DNA of 64,000 nucleotides, taken from NCBI RefSeq assembly GCF_015624505.1, contig NZ_CP061379.1, positions 5,332,001 to 5,396,000 of the forward strand, given 5' to 3'. The notes beneath the pieces were generated by a model, which was not told the origin of the DNA, ran no database searches, and was given only the letters and a program-made list of their open reading frames with translations. Both the position numbers and the translations under genes were made by a program. Positions 25,948 through 34,390 of this stretch are shown one piece after another; position 1 is the stretch's first letter, and each line of letters begins with the position of its first letter. Source of the stretch: Bradyrhizobium commune. Its GTDB lineage: Bacteria; Pseudomonadota; Alphaproteobacteria; Rhizobiales; Xanthobacteraceae.

Positions 25948-26928
25948 ATGAACGATGCATCGTCCCACACCCAAGATCGGCCTCAAGGCTGGCGGCCGGC
26001 GACCTATTACCCCGATCCGGCGATAAAAGCACTGGACCCCCGCTTCGAAAAATACTGGTTGAAACTCTCGGCCGTGGAACGGCTGGCGACCGGCCTGCGC
26101 TGGGCCGAGGGGCCGGTCTGGTTCGGCGACGGGCGATATCTCTTGTGCAGCGACATCCCGAACCAGCGCATCATCAAATGGGAGGAAGAGACCGGCGCGG
26201 TATCTGTTTTCCGAAAGCCCTCGAATTTCGCCAATGGCAACACCCGCGACCGCCAGGGCCGGCTCGTCACCTGCGAGCATGGCGGCCGGCGCGTGACCCG
26301 CACCGAATATGACGGCGAGATCACCGTGCTGATGGATTCGTTCGGCGGCAAGAAGCTGAACTCGCCGAACGACGTCGTGGTGAAGTCCGACGGCGCGGTG
26401 TGGTTCACCGACCCGACGTTCGGCCTGCTCGGCAATTACGAGGGCTACAAGGCGGAGTCGGAGATCGATCCGAACGTCTACCGGCTCGATCCGGCAACCG
26501 GCAAGGCGACCATCGTCGCCGAGGGCGTGCTCGGTCCGAACGGGTTGTGCTTCTCGCCGGACGAGAAAATTCTCTACGTCGTGGAGTCCCGCGGCGTGCC
26601 CAATCGAAAAATCCTCGCTTATGACGTCTCGGCGGACGGCACCACGATCTCCAACAAACGCATCTTCATCGACGCAGGCCCCGGCACGCCGGACGGCATG
26701 CGCTGCGACATCGACGGCAATCTCTGGTGCGGCTGGGGCATGGGCGATCCCGAGCTCGACGGCGTCGTGGTGTTCGCGCCCGACGGCATCATGATCGGCC
26801 GCATCGCGCTGCCCGAACGTTGCGCCAATCTCTGCTTCGGCGGCGTCAAGCGCAACCGCCTGTTCATGGCGGCGAGCCAGTCGATCTACGCGCTGTATGT
26901 GAATACGCAGGGCGCGCTGGGGGGATAG
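25948..26928 (+). CDS. SMP-30/gluconolactonase family protein
   Basis: A 326-residue six-bladed propeller of the SMP-30/gluconolactonase/LRE family. Metal- and substrate-binding segments are LRWAEGPVWFGDGRYLLCSD, KKLNSPNDVVVKSDGAVWFT and TPDGMRCDIDGNLWCGW. It would hydrolyse a sugar lactone. With the divergent uronate-dehydrogenase-like gene it makes a plausible two-step uronate-to-aldarate module. The ATG at 25948 is preferred over an upstream TTG, with GAGAA eight bases before it. Confidence 0.9.
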   Translation: MNDASSHTQDRPQGWRPATYYPDPAIKALDPRFEKYWLKLSAVERLATGLRWAEGPVWFGDGRYLLCSDIPNQRIIKWEEETGAVSVFRKPSNFANGNTRDRQGRLVTCEHGGRRVTRTEYDGEITVLMDSFGGKKLNSPNDVVVKSDGAVWFTDPTFGLLGNYEGYKAESEIDPNVYRLDPATGKATIVAEGVLGPNGLCFSPDEKILYVVESRGVPNRKILAYDVSADGTTISNKRIFIDAGPGTPDGMRCDIDGNLWCGWGMGDPELDGVVVFAPDGIMIGRIALPERCANLCFGGVKRNRLFMAASQSIYALYVNTQGALGG

Positions 26929-26963
26929 ACGTTCCGGCGTCACGGTCTCGTAGGGTGGGTTAG

Positions 26964-28470
26964 CCTTACTGAGTCATTCGGTCGCGCCCGCGGGGGCGTA
27001 GAATCAAATATTTGAAGAGATTCAATGTTTGGCACACGGGGGGCCAGATGGATCTCAATCAGGGTGAAGGCAGCGAGGCACGGTTTACGGCGTATGTGGC
27101 GGGGCTTGGAAGTGTGATCGGTCAGGCCGTGCGGATGAGACCACTGCGTGACTATTGCACCGGCTTGATGCTGCCGGGTGAACGCAAGAGCGTCGAGCCG
27201 ATGGCGGCGCGCACGGCCCCGGCGCGGACGGCAGCCCAGCACCAATCACTGTTGCATTTTGTCGGTAACGCGACCTGGTCGGACGCGGACGTGCTTGCCA
27301 AGGTCCGCGAGATGGCGCTGCCCGCGATCGAGAAGAGCGGGCCGATCGAGGCGTGGATCATCGACGACACGTCATTCCCCAAGCAGGGCAAGCATTCGGT
27401 CGGCGTCCACCACCAATATTGCGGTCAGCTCGGCAAGCAGGCCAACTGCCAGGTGGCGGTGTCTCTGTCGATCGCCAACCATGCCGCCAGTCTTCCAGCG
27501 ACTTATCGGCTGTATTTGCCGGAGACTTGGGCGAAGGATCGCGCGCGCCGGAAGAAGGCGGGCGTTCCGAAGGAGATCAAGTTTAGGACCAAACCAGAGA
27601 TCGCGCTGGAGCAGATACGTTGGGCTTGCGAGGCCGGCCTGCCGCGCGGTGTCGGATTGATGGACACGGCCTATGGCAATGACTCGCGGCTACGCGCGGG
27701 AATGACAGCCTTGGGCGTGCTCTATGTAGCCGGCATTTTGCCTAATACATTGATGTGGCGACCCGGCACTCGCCCACGGCGCAAGGACAAGCCGCTGAAC
27801 AATACCGGCCGACGCGACGAGCCCGATCTTGTCTCGGCCAAGGAAGTGACGCTTGCTCTGCCGAAGCAGGCCTGGCGTACGGTGACGTGGCGGGAAGGCT
27901 CGGCCGACCGGCTGTCCTCGCGCTTTGCACGTGTGCGCGTCCGTGTCGGGTACAACAAACTGATCCCCGAGAAGCTGTCGCCGGAATGGCTGCTGATCGA
28001 ATGGCCCGAGGGGGAAGCAGAGCCTACCAAATACTGGCTCTCAACGCTGCCGGAGACCATCAGCTTCGAGCGGCTCGTCGATCTCGCCAAGCTTCGCTGG
28101 CGCATCGAGCGCGACTATCAAGAACTCAAGCAAGAGGTCGGGCTCAGTCACTACGAGGGACGCGGCTGGCGTGGCTTCCATCACCACGCAACTCTGTGCA
28201 TCGCAGCCTACGGCTTCCTGATCGCCGAGCAGGCGACGATTCCCCCCCTCAGGACCTCGTTCCGCCGCGCCAGTCCCGCTACCTCGCTTACCCGACGATT
28301 ATCGACCCAGAGGCTCCGCCCACGCGGCCTGAACGCCACATCCCGAACTCGATCGCAACCATGCGCGCCCGGTTGATCCGCGCGCTCATCAAAACCCTGC
28401 CGCGATGTCCGTGCTGTGGCACCAGCGCAGCGTCAAATGGACGGCGACGACCATGACGCAGTAAGATTAG
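26964..28470 (+). mobile_element. IS701-like insertion sequence
   Basis: About 1.5 kb. The ends share imperfect inverted repeats, CTTACTGAGTCAT at 26965-26977 and the complement of CTTACTGCGTCAT at 28453-28465. TTAG occurs at 26960-26963 and again at 28467-28470 and 28471-28474; IS701-family elements are known to duplicate a 4-base C/TTAG target. The exact right boundary is uncertain by four bases because TTAG is present twice there. Confidence 0.85.
27048..28376 (+). CDS. IS701 family transposase, C-terminus probably frameshifted
   Basis: A 442-residue DDE transposase. Aspartates lie in IIDDTSFPKQGKHSVGV and GLMDTAYGNDSRL, and the catalytic glutamate in LRWRIERDYQELKQEVGLSH. I start at the ATG at 27048 after GGGGGG instead of an upstream TTG. 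After a run of seven C at 28242-28248 the frame becomes a Ser/Arg/Thr-rich tail, whereas another frame at about 28316-28435 reads RPERHIPNSIATMRARLIRA and ends in LPRCPCC, which looks like a genuine IS701 C-terminus. The transposase may therefore be inactive. Confidence 0.88.
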   Translation: MDLNQGEGSEARFTAYVAGLGSVIGQAVRMRPLRDYCTGLMLPGERKSVEPMAARTAPARTAAQHQSLLHFVGNATWSDADVLAKVREMALPAIEKSGPIEAWIIDDTSFPKQGKHSVGVHHQYCGQLGKQANCQVAVSLSIANHAASLPATYRLYLPETWAKDRARRKKAGVPKEIKFRTKPEIALEQIRWACEAGLPRGVGLMDTAYGNDSRLRAGMTALGVLYVAGILPNTLMWRPGTRPRRKDKPLNNTGRRDEPDLVSAKEVTLALPKQAWRTVTWREGSADRLSSRFARVRVRVGYNKLIPEKLSPEWLLIEWPEGEAEPTKYWLSTLPETISFERLVDLAKLRWRIERDYQELKQEVGLSHYEGRGWRGFHHHATLCIAAYGFLIAEQATIPPLRTSFRRASPATSLTRRLSTQRLRPRGLNATSRTRSQPCAPG

Positions 28471-28592
28471 TTAGCCGAAGGCGTAACCCACTTCTTTGGC
28501 TTCTGCGGCGACAGACGTGGTGGGTTACGCCGAGCGGTCTGCGCTGCGCGCAGTCCGCGGGGCTAACCCACCCTACGAAGACGAAACGAAAA

Positions 28593-28620
28593 ACGCCGGA
28601 GCGGTTTCCCGCTCCGGCGT
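28593..28620 (-). terminator. Rho-independent terminator of the aldehyde dehydrogenase gene
   Basis: Read leftward, arms ACGCCGGAGCGG and CCGCTCCGGCGT form a 12-bp stem with a four-base loop, followed by TTTTTCGTTT. It lies 24 bases after the stop of the gene at 28644-30074. Confidence 0.88.
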
Positions 28621-28643
28621 CGTGTTTGTTCACCCGCTGACGC

Positions 28644-30074
28644 TTACGCCGCGTTGAAGCCGGCGACGGCTTTCACTTCGAGGAAGTCCTCGAGGCCGTA
28701 CTTGCCCCACTCACGGCCATTGCCCGACTGCTTGTAGCCGCCGAACGGCGCGGTGCGGTCGTTGGGCACGCCCTGGAGGTTGACGTTGCCGGCGCGGATC
28801 TGCCGGCCGACGCGCTTGGCGTCCTCGACTGAAGCGCCCGTGACGTAACCCGCAAGACCGTAGGGCGTGTCGTTGGCGATCTGCACCGCCTCGGCCTCGT
28901 CCTTGGCGCCGATGATGGTCAGCACCGGTCCGAAGATCTCTTCGCGCGCAATCGTCATGTCAGGCGTGACGTCGGCGAAGATGGTCGGGCGAACGTAGAA
29001 GCCCTTGTTGACGCCTTCGGGCAGGCCCGGGCCACCGGCGACAAGCGTTGCGCCCTCGTCGATGCCCTTCTTGATCAGGCCCTGGATCTTGTCCCACTGG
29101 CCGCGGTTGACGACCGGGCCGATGGTGGTGCCTTCGGCGCGGGGATCGCCCGCCTTGGTCTTGTCGGCGACAGCCTTTGCGATCGCGGCGACGTCCTTCA
29201 TCTTCGACAGCGGCACGATCATGCGCGAGGGCGCGTTACAGGACTGGCCGGAGTTGTTGAACATGTGCATCACGCCGCCGGTCACCGCCTTCGTGAGGTC
29301 GGCGCCTTCGAGGATGACGTTCGGCGACTTGCCGCCGAGCTCCTGGCTGACGCGCTTGACGGTCGGCGCCGCGCGCTTGGCCACGTCGATGCCGGCGCGG
29401 GTCGAGCCGGTGAAGGAGATCATGTCGATGTCGGGATGCTCGCTCATGGCGGCGCCGACCTCGGGGCCGAGGCCGTTGACGAGGTTGAACACGCCCTTCG
29501 GCACGCCGGCTTCATGGAGGATTTCCGCAAAAATCAAAGCCGAGGTCGGCGTAAACTCCGACGGCTTCAGGATCATGGTGCAGCCGGCAGCGAGCGCGGG
29601 CGCGACCTTGCAGGCGATCTGGTTGAGCGGCCAGTTCCAGGGCGTGATCATGCCGACCACACCGACCGGCTCGCGCAGCACCATCGCGGTGCCGACCGGC
29701 TCCTCGAAATGATAGTTCTTGAGCACGTCGAGCGTGGTCATGAGATGGCCGAGGCCGGCGCCGGCCTGGAGTTTTTCGGCCATCGGAAGGGGCGCGCCCA
29801 TCTCGTCGGAGACGGCGGCACCAATCTCCTTGAGGCGGCCCTTGTAGACCTCGATGACCTTCGAGAGCAGCGCGACGCGCTCGTCGCGGCTGGTCTGGGA
29901 GAACGTTGCAAAGGCGCGCTTGGCAGCGGCGACGGCCTTGTCAACGTCAGCCTTGGAGCCCAGCGCAACCTCGTACATCGCCTCTTCCGTCGCCGGATTG
30001 ACGACCGGGGTGGACTTCTTGACGGCGGGATCGACCCAGGCGCCGTCGATGTAGAACTGCATGCGATTGACCAT
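28644..30074 (-). CDS. NAD(P)-dependent aldehyde dehydrogenase
   Basis: A 476-residue aldehyde dehydrogenase. The general-base glutamate lies in VSQELGGKSPNV, the nucleophilic cysteine in NNSGQSCNAPSRM, and the coenzyme segment reads ITPWNWPLNQIACKVAPALA. C-terminal signatures EEIFGPVLTI and PFGGYKQSGNGREWG are present. The start at 30074 follows AAGAGG; the upstream open frame lacks family similarity. The physiological aldehyde is unknown. It stands alone and ends in a clear terminator. Confidence 0.95.
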   Translation of the reverse strand: MVNRMQFYIDGAWVDPAVKKSTPVVNPATEEAMYEVALGSKADVDKAVAAAKRAFATFSQTSRDERVALLSKVIEVYKGRLKEIGAAVSDEMGAPLPMAEKLQAGAGLGHLMTTLDVLKNYHFEEPVGTAMVLREPVGVVGMITPWNWPLNQIACKVAPALAAGCTMILKPSEFTPTSALIFAEILHEAGVPKGVFNLVNGLGPEVGAAMSEHPDIDMISFTGSTRAGIDVAKRAAPTVKRVSQELGGKSPNVILEGADLTKAVTGGVMHMFNNSGQSCNAPSRMIVPLSKMKDVAAIAKAVADKTKAGDPRAEGTTIGPVVNRGQWDKIQGLIKKGIDEGATLVAGGPGLPEGVNKGFYVRPTIFADVTPDMTIAREEIFGPVLTIIGAKDEAEAVQIANDTPYGLAGYVTGASVEDAKRVGRQIRAGNVNLQGVPNDRTAPFGGYKQSGNGREWGKYGLEDFLEVKAVAGFNAA

Positions 30075-30230
30075 CGTTAACCTCTTCTTGGGGGCATGGA
30101 GGGGGCGTTTCGGCAGGCATCCTTGCACGAAAGCGCCGGCAATTGAACCCGCCATATGCGGGGCCAGCGTTGCGGCGGACAGGGAGTATATGAGCCGATG
30201 GTGGGAACGTGGCAAGGTGGCGCCTCACAG

Positions 30231-30352
30231 TCGTCCCGGCGAAGGCCGGGACCCATAACCACAGCGCGGATTTGGTTTGCTCAGGCGATTATGACCTGTG
30301 CGCTCCAATGACCGCTGCGGCGTATGGGCCCCGGCCTTCGCCGGGGCGACGA
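30231..30352. repeat. Palindromic interspersed repeat family B, copy 4
   Basis: About 122 bp with GTCCCGGCGAAGGCCGGGAC at the left and its slightly diverged inverse at the right. It sits 15 bases from the end of the transketolase-like gene; the remainder of the gap to 30074 shows no gene. Confidence 0.9.
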
Positions 30353-30366
30353 GGAGGTTACTTCCA

Positions 30367-32730
30367 CTACACCGCCATCTTGCGATGCACGATCGGTGCG
30401 CCTGCGGTGAGGCTTTCCGCCGCATCGATGATCGCGTTCGCATCGATGCCGTAGTGCCGATAAAGGTCCGCGATGCTGCCGGTCTGGCCGAACTGCTCGA
30501 CGCCGAGCGCCTCGACGCGATGGCCACGGACGCTGCCGAGCCAGCCGAGCGCCGACGGATGGCCGTCGATCACGGTCACGAGGCCGCAGTCGCGCGGCAG
30601 CGGCGCCAACAGCTTCTCGATATGGCTGAGATGCTGCACGCCGCGACGATCGCGCCGCAATTTTCGCGCGGCGGTCCAGCCTGCGTGCAGGCGGTCGGCC
30701 GAGGTGATCGCGAGCAGGCCGATGTCGCGGCGGCTCTCGCCGATGAAGCCGGTGGCCTCGATCGCCTCCGGTGCGACGGCGCCGGTATAGGCGATCACGA
30801 GTTCGGCATTGGGACCTGGCTTGCGCAGCCAGTAGGCGCCGTCAGTGATTCCTAGCGCAAGTTCCGGCGTCATGATGCGCTGCGCCTGCTCGATCGAGCG
30901 CGTCGAGAGGCGCAAGTACACGGAACCGCCCTCGCCCGGGTCGCGCTGCATGTGGTGAAAACCCCAACCCATGATCACGGCGAGCTCGTCGACGAAGGCC
31001 GGCTCGAACGAGGCAAGCCCGTCCTGCGCCATGCCGATCAGCGGCGTTGCGATCGACTGATGCGCGCCGCCCTCGGGCGCGAGCGTGATGCCCGACGGCG
31101 TCGCCGCCACCATGAAGCGCGCATCCTGGTAGCAGGCGTAGTTCAGCGCATCGAGGCCGCGCTCGATGAACGGATCGTAGAGCGTGCCGACCGGCAGCAG
31201 ACGCTCGCCGTTGATCTGGTGTGACAGGCCGAGCGCCGAGAGCATGATGAACAGGTTCATCTCGGCGATGCCAAGCTCGAGGTGCTGGCCCTTCGGCGAG
31301 AAGTCCCAGTTGAACGTGGACGGAATTTTCTCGCTGCGGAATAAGTCCGCCTTCTCACCGCGCGCGAACAGGCCGCGGCGGTTCACCCATGGACCGAGAT
31401 TGGTCGAGACGGTGACGTCGGGCGAGGTCGTGACGATGCGCTTTGCCAGCTCGCTGTCGCCGCGCGCGATCTCGTTCAGCACGAGGCCGAAGCCCTGTTG
31501 CGTGGACATCTGCGGCGACGGCTTGAAGGCAAGCTGCTGCGGCACCTCGACAACGGGCGCCGAAAGCCGGCGACCGTCCTGGTTGAACGGCACGCGCGCG
31601 AGGAAGGCGTCGAGCTCGGCGGCGCCTTGCGCGAGGCCCTCATACTTGTCCCATTCGTGGCCGGGACGGATGTTCTGGCTCTCGCGATATTTCTCCATCT
31701 GCGCCACCGTCATCAGGCCGGCGTGGTTGTCCTTGTGGCCCTGGAACGGCAGGCCGATGCCCTTGATGGTGTAGGCGATGAAGCAGACCGGGCGATCGTG
31801 GTCGATCGACTCGAAGGCGTCGAGCATGCTCGCCATGTCGTGGCCGCCGAGATTCGACATCAGCGCCAGCAGTTCCTCGTCGTTGCGCTTGTCGATCAAC
31901 TTGGTGATCGGGCCCTGGTCGCCGATCTCGTCGTGCAGATGCTTGCGGAAGGCCGCGCCGCCCTGGAAGCACAGCGCTGCGTAAAGCGCGTTCGGGCAAT
32001 TGTCGATCCAGCGCTTCAGCGCCTCGCCGCCTGCTTCCGCAAACGCCTCGCGCATCAGGCGGCCGTATTTCACGATCACCACGTCCCAGCCGAAGTTGCG
32101 GAACATGGTCTCGAACTTTTCCCAGAGGCCTTCGCGCACGACGGCATCAAGCGACTGGCGGTTATAGTCGACCACCCACCAGGTGTTGCGCAGGCCGTGC
32201 TTCCAGCCTTCGGCAAGGGCTTCAAAAATGTTGCCCTCGTCCATCTCGGCGTCGCCGACCAGCGCAATCATCCGCCCTTCGCGGCGGTCCTTCATCCAGC
32301 CATGCGCCTTGACGTAGTCCTGCACCAGCGAGGCGAACAACGTCTGCGCGACGCCGAGGCCGACCGAGCCGGTGGAGAAATCGACGTCGTCGACGTCCTT
32401 GGTGCGCGACGGATAGGACTGCGCACCCTTGAAGCCGCGGAAATTTTCCAGCTTCTCGCGGCTCTGCCGGCCGAACAGATACTGGATGGCGTGGAACACC
32501 GGGCTCGCATGCGGTTTTACGGCGACGCGGTCCTCGGGCCGCAACACGTGGAAATACAGCGCCGACATGATGGTGGCGAGCGAGGCCGAAGAGGCCTGGT
32601 GGCCGCCGACCTTGAGGCCGTCCGCGTTGGGGCGGATGTGGTTGGCGTGGTGGATGGTCCATGACGACAGCCACAGCGCCTTGCGGCTGAGGGCGGTCAA
32701 ATTATCGAGGCGCGCGGAATCGACGGGCAT
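30367..32730 (-). CDS. Homodimeric E1-type 2-oxoacid dehydrogenase / transketolase-like protein
   Basis: A 787-residue TPP enzyme resembling single-chain pyruvate dehydrogenase E1 (AceE) but about 100 residues shorter. TPP-binding is seen in GDAEMDEGNIFEALAEGW followed by WWVVDYNRQSLDA; the pyrimidine domain begins near STQQGFGLVLNEIARGD. The ATG at 32730 follows CGGAG. The closest functional parallel I recall is MdeB of Pseudomonas putida, an E1-like 2-ketobutyrate dehydrogenase component under an Lrp-family regulator; here too an Lrp gene is divergent. No E2 or E3 gene is adjacent. Confidence 0.88.
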   Translation of the reverse strand: MPVDSARLDNLTALSRKALWLSSWTIHHANHIRPNADGLKVGGHQASSASLATIMSALYFHVLRPEDRVAVKPHASPVFHAIQYLFGRQSREKLENFRGFKGAQSYPSRTKDVDDVDFSTGSVGLGVAQTLFASLVQDYVKAHGWMKDRREGRMIALVGDAEMDEGNIFEALAEGWKHGLRNTWWVVDYNRQSLDAVVREGLWEKFETMFRNFGWDVVIVKYGRLMREAFAEAGGEALKRWIDNCPNALYAALCFQGGAAFRKHLHDEIGDQGPITKLIDKRNDEELLALMSNLGGHDMASMLDAFESIDHDRPVCFIAYTIKGIGLPFQGHKDNHAGLMTVAQMEKYRESQNIRPGHEWDKYEGLAQGAAELDAFLARVPFNQDGRRLSAPVVEVPQQLAFKPSPQMSTQQGFGLVLNEIARGDSELAKRIVTTSPDVTVSTNLGPWVNRRGLFARGEKADLFRSEKIPSTFNWDFSPKGQHLELGIAEMNLFIMLSALGLSHQINGERLLPVGTLYDPFIERGLDALNYACYQDARFMVAATPSGITLAPEGGAHQSIATPLIGMAQDGLASFEPAFVDELAVIMGWGFHHMQRDPGEGGSVYLRLSTRSIEQAQRIMTPELALGITDGAYWLRKPGPNAELVIAYTGAVAPEAIEATGFIGESRRDIGLLAITSADRLHAGWTAARKLRRDRRGVQHLSHIEKLLAPLPRDCGLVTVIDGHPSALGWLGSVRGHRVEALGVEQFGQTGSIADLYRHYGIDANAIIDAAESLTAGAPIVHRKMAV

Positions 32731-32813
32731 GGCGATGCTCCGGGAAATAAGGCGGATCATACGCCTGCGGGCCGCGCCAGATTTCTCAATTTTTCGCGTC
32801 ATGGCCGTTGATA

Positions 32814-32830
32814 TTGGGATACCATACCAA
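32814..32830. promoter_or_regulatory. Lrp/AsnC-type operator candidate
   Basis: The 17-base site TTGGGATACCATACCAA has the symmetry TTGG-N-AT-N3-AT-N-CCAA, flanked by TA on both sides. It lies between the divergent E1-like gene and the Lrp gene, 32 bases before the Lrp start. Confidence 0.65.
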
Positions 32831-32861
32831 TAACTGCCCAGATCATACAGGTTTTATCCCA

Positions 32862-33323
32862 ATGCCCGAACTCGACGCCATCGACCGCAAGATCCTCTCG
32901 CTGCTCCAGAACGACAGCCGGCTGACCATGCAGGAGCTCGCCGACAAGGTCGGCCTGTCGGTCTCGCCCTGCCACCGCCGGGTCAAGCTCTTGGAGGAGC
33001 GCGGCGTCATCTCGCGCTATATCGCAACCGTCGACCAGAAGGCGCTGGGCTTGCATGTCAGCGTCTTCATCTCGATCAAGCTGGCGCGGCAGAAGGAGGA
33101 GGATCTGAACCGCTTCGCCCGCGCCATCTCGAAATGGGACGAGGTGCTGGAGTGCTATCTGATGACCGGCAACCGCGACTACCTGCTGCGCGTCGTCGCG
33201 GCCGACCTCGCCTCCTACGAGACGTTCCTCAAGACCAAGCTGACCCGACTCGACGGCATCGCCTCGATCGAGTCGAGCTTTGCGCTCAGCCAGGTGAAAT
33301 ATTCGATCGCGCTGCCGGTCTGA
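32862..33323 (+). CDS. Lrp/AsnC family transcriptional regulator
   Basis: A 153-residue Lrp protein with an N-terminal winged helix (LDAIDRKILSLLQNDSRLTM then SVSPCHRRVKLLEERGVISR) and a C-terminal RAM effector domain (VLECYLMTGNRDYLLRVVAA). I start at the ATG at 32862 because the family begins just there; no ribosome site is evident, so the message may be leaderless or weakly translated. It is divergent from the E1-like gene and probably activates it in response to an amino acid or 2-oxoacid. Confidence 0.93.
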   Translation: MPELDAIDRKILSLLQNDSRLTMQELADKVGLSVSPCHRRVKLLEERGVISRYIATVDQKALGLHVSVFISIKLARQKEEDLNRFARAISKWDEVLECYLMTGNRDYLLRVVAADLASYETFLKTKLTRLDGIASIESSFALSQVKYSIALPV

Positions 33324-33420
33324 TGGCCCCAGCCGGGCCGCCCGGCCGCCGGTGTCACATTGCCGCAATAAACCCCGCCGATGGTCGAGGCGACAGGCCC
33401 CCCTGCCAAGAGAGAGACCC

Positions 33421-34341
33421 ATGACTGCATCCGACCGCACCTCCCAAACCGCCAAGCGCGAGCGCATCATCCAGGAGATGGCCGACGACCTCGACGAGGA
33501 GCTGGAGATGGAGCTGGATGACGCCCGTCTCGACGAGCTCCTGGACGAGACCGAAACGCTCAACCCGACGGTGGACCGCAAGGTCTATTTCCGCGAGCTG
33601 CTGCGGCTCCAGGGCGAGCTGGTCAAGCTCCAGGACTGGGTGCACAGCGAGAAGAAGAAGGTCGTCGTGCTGTTCGAGGGCCGCGATTCCGCAGGCAAGG
33701 GCGGCGTCATCAAGCGCATCACCCAGCGCCTCAATCCCCGCATCTGCCGCGTCGCCGCCCTTCCGGCACCGAGCGAGCGCGAACGGACGCAATGGTACTT
33801 CCAGCGCTATGTGTCGCACCTGCCCGCCGGCGGCGAGATCGTGCTGTTCGACCGCAGCTGGTACAACCGCGCCGGGGTCGAGCGCGTGATGGGTTTCTGC
33901 ACCGAGGAGCAGTATCAGGAATTCTTCAAGACCGTGCCCGAGTTCGAGCGGATGCTGATCCGCTCCGGCATCATCCTGGTCAAGTACTGGTTCTCGATCA
34001 CCGACGACACGCAGCAGTTCCGCTTCACCATGCGCATCCGGGACCCGCTGAAGCAGTGGAAGCTGAGCCCGATGGACGTCGAGGCGCGCAGCCGTTGGGA
34101 GGCGTACACCAAGGCCAAGGAAACGATGCTGGAGCACACGCATCTGCCGGATTCGCCGTGGTGGATCGTCGACGCCGTCGACAAGAAGCGCGCCCGGCTC
34201 AATTGCATCTCGCATCTGCTGAGCCAGATCCCGTATCAGGACGTGGCGCACACCCCGGTGGTGCTGCCGGCGCGCGTGCGCAATCCCGATTATCACCGCG
34301 GCCCGATCCCGCTGGAGATGTACGTGCCTTCGAAATACTGA
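33421..34341 (+). CDS. ppk2: Polyphosphate kinase 2 (PPK2)
   Basis: A 306-residue PPK2 enzyme that transfers phosphate between polyphosphate and nucleotides. An acidic N-terminal stretch (DDLDEELEMELDDARLDELL) precedes the kinase domain. Walker A is FEGRDSAGKGG at about 85-95, the Walker B/lid motif is VLFDRSWYNRAGVE, and the C-terminal PPK2 motif ends RNPDYHRGPIP. One PPK2 domain indicates class I, usually nucleoside-diphosphate specific. The ATG follows AAGAGAGAGA. A TAXI-family gene follows 49 bases later. Confidence 0.95.
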   Translation: MTASDRTSQTAKRERIIQEMADDLDEELEMELDDARLDELLDETETLNPTVDRKVYFRELLRLQGELVKLQDWVHSEKKKVVVLFEGRDSAGKGGVIKRITQRLNPRICRVAALPAPSERERTQWYFQRYVSHLPAGGEIVLFDRSWYNRAGVERVMGFCTEEQYQEFFKTVPEFERMLIRSGIILVKYWFSITDDTQQFRFTMRIRDPLKQWKLSPMDVEARSRWEAYTKAKETMLEHTHLPDSPWWIVDAVDKKRARLNCISHLLSQIPYQDVAHTPVVLPARVRNPDYHRGPIPLEMYVPSKY

Positions 34342-34390
34342 CGGCGCCCGCCGCATTTCGGCGGGCCAGCTTGCCGATGAGGACAGCGAG

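Larger units (their letters stand above)
26949..28577. repeat. Palindromic repeat split by an insertion sequence
   Basis: CGTAGGGTGGGTTAGCC at 26949-26965 and its exact reverse complement at 28561-28577 are the outer ends of one palindromic element. The inner part, 28480-28528, contains a second dyad (GCGTAACCCAC...GTGGGTTACGC). Removing the insertion sequence would rejoin them into an element of about 120 bp. Confidence 0.8.

Noticed and set aside
9674..30352. Regularly repeated palindromes considered as a CRISPR array
   Set aside because: The copies are scattered kilobases apart in intergenic DNA, not tandem with unique spacers, and no cas gene is present.
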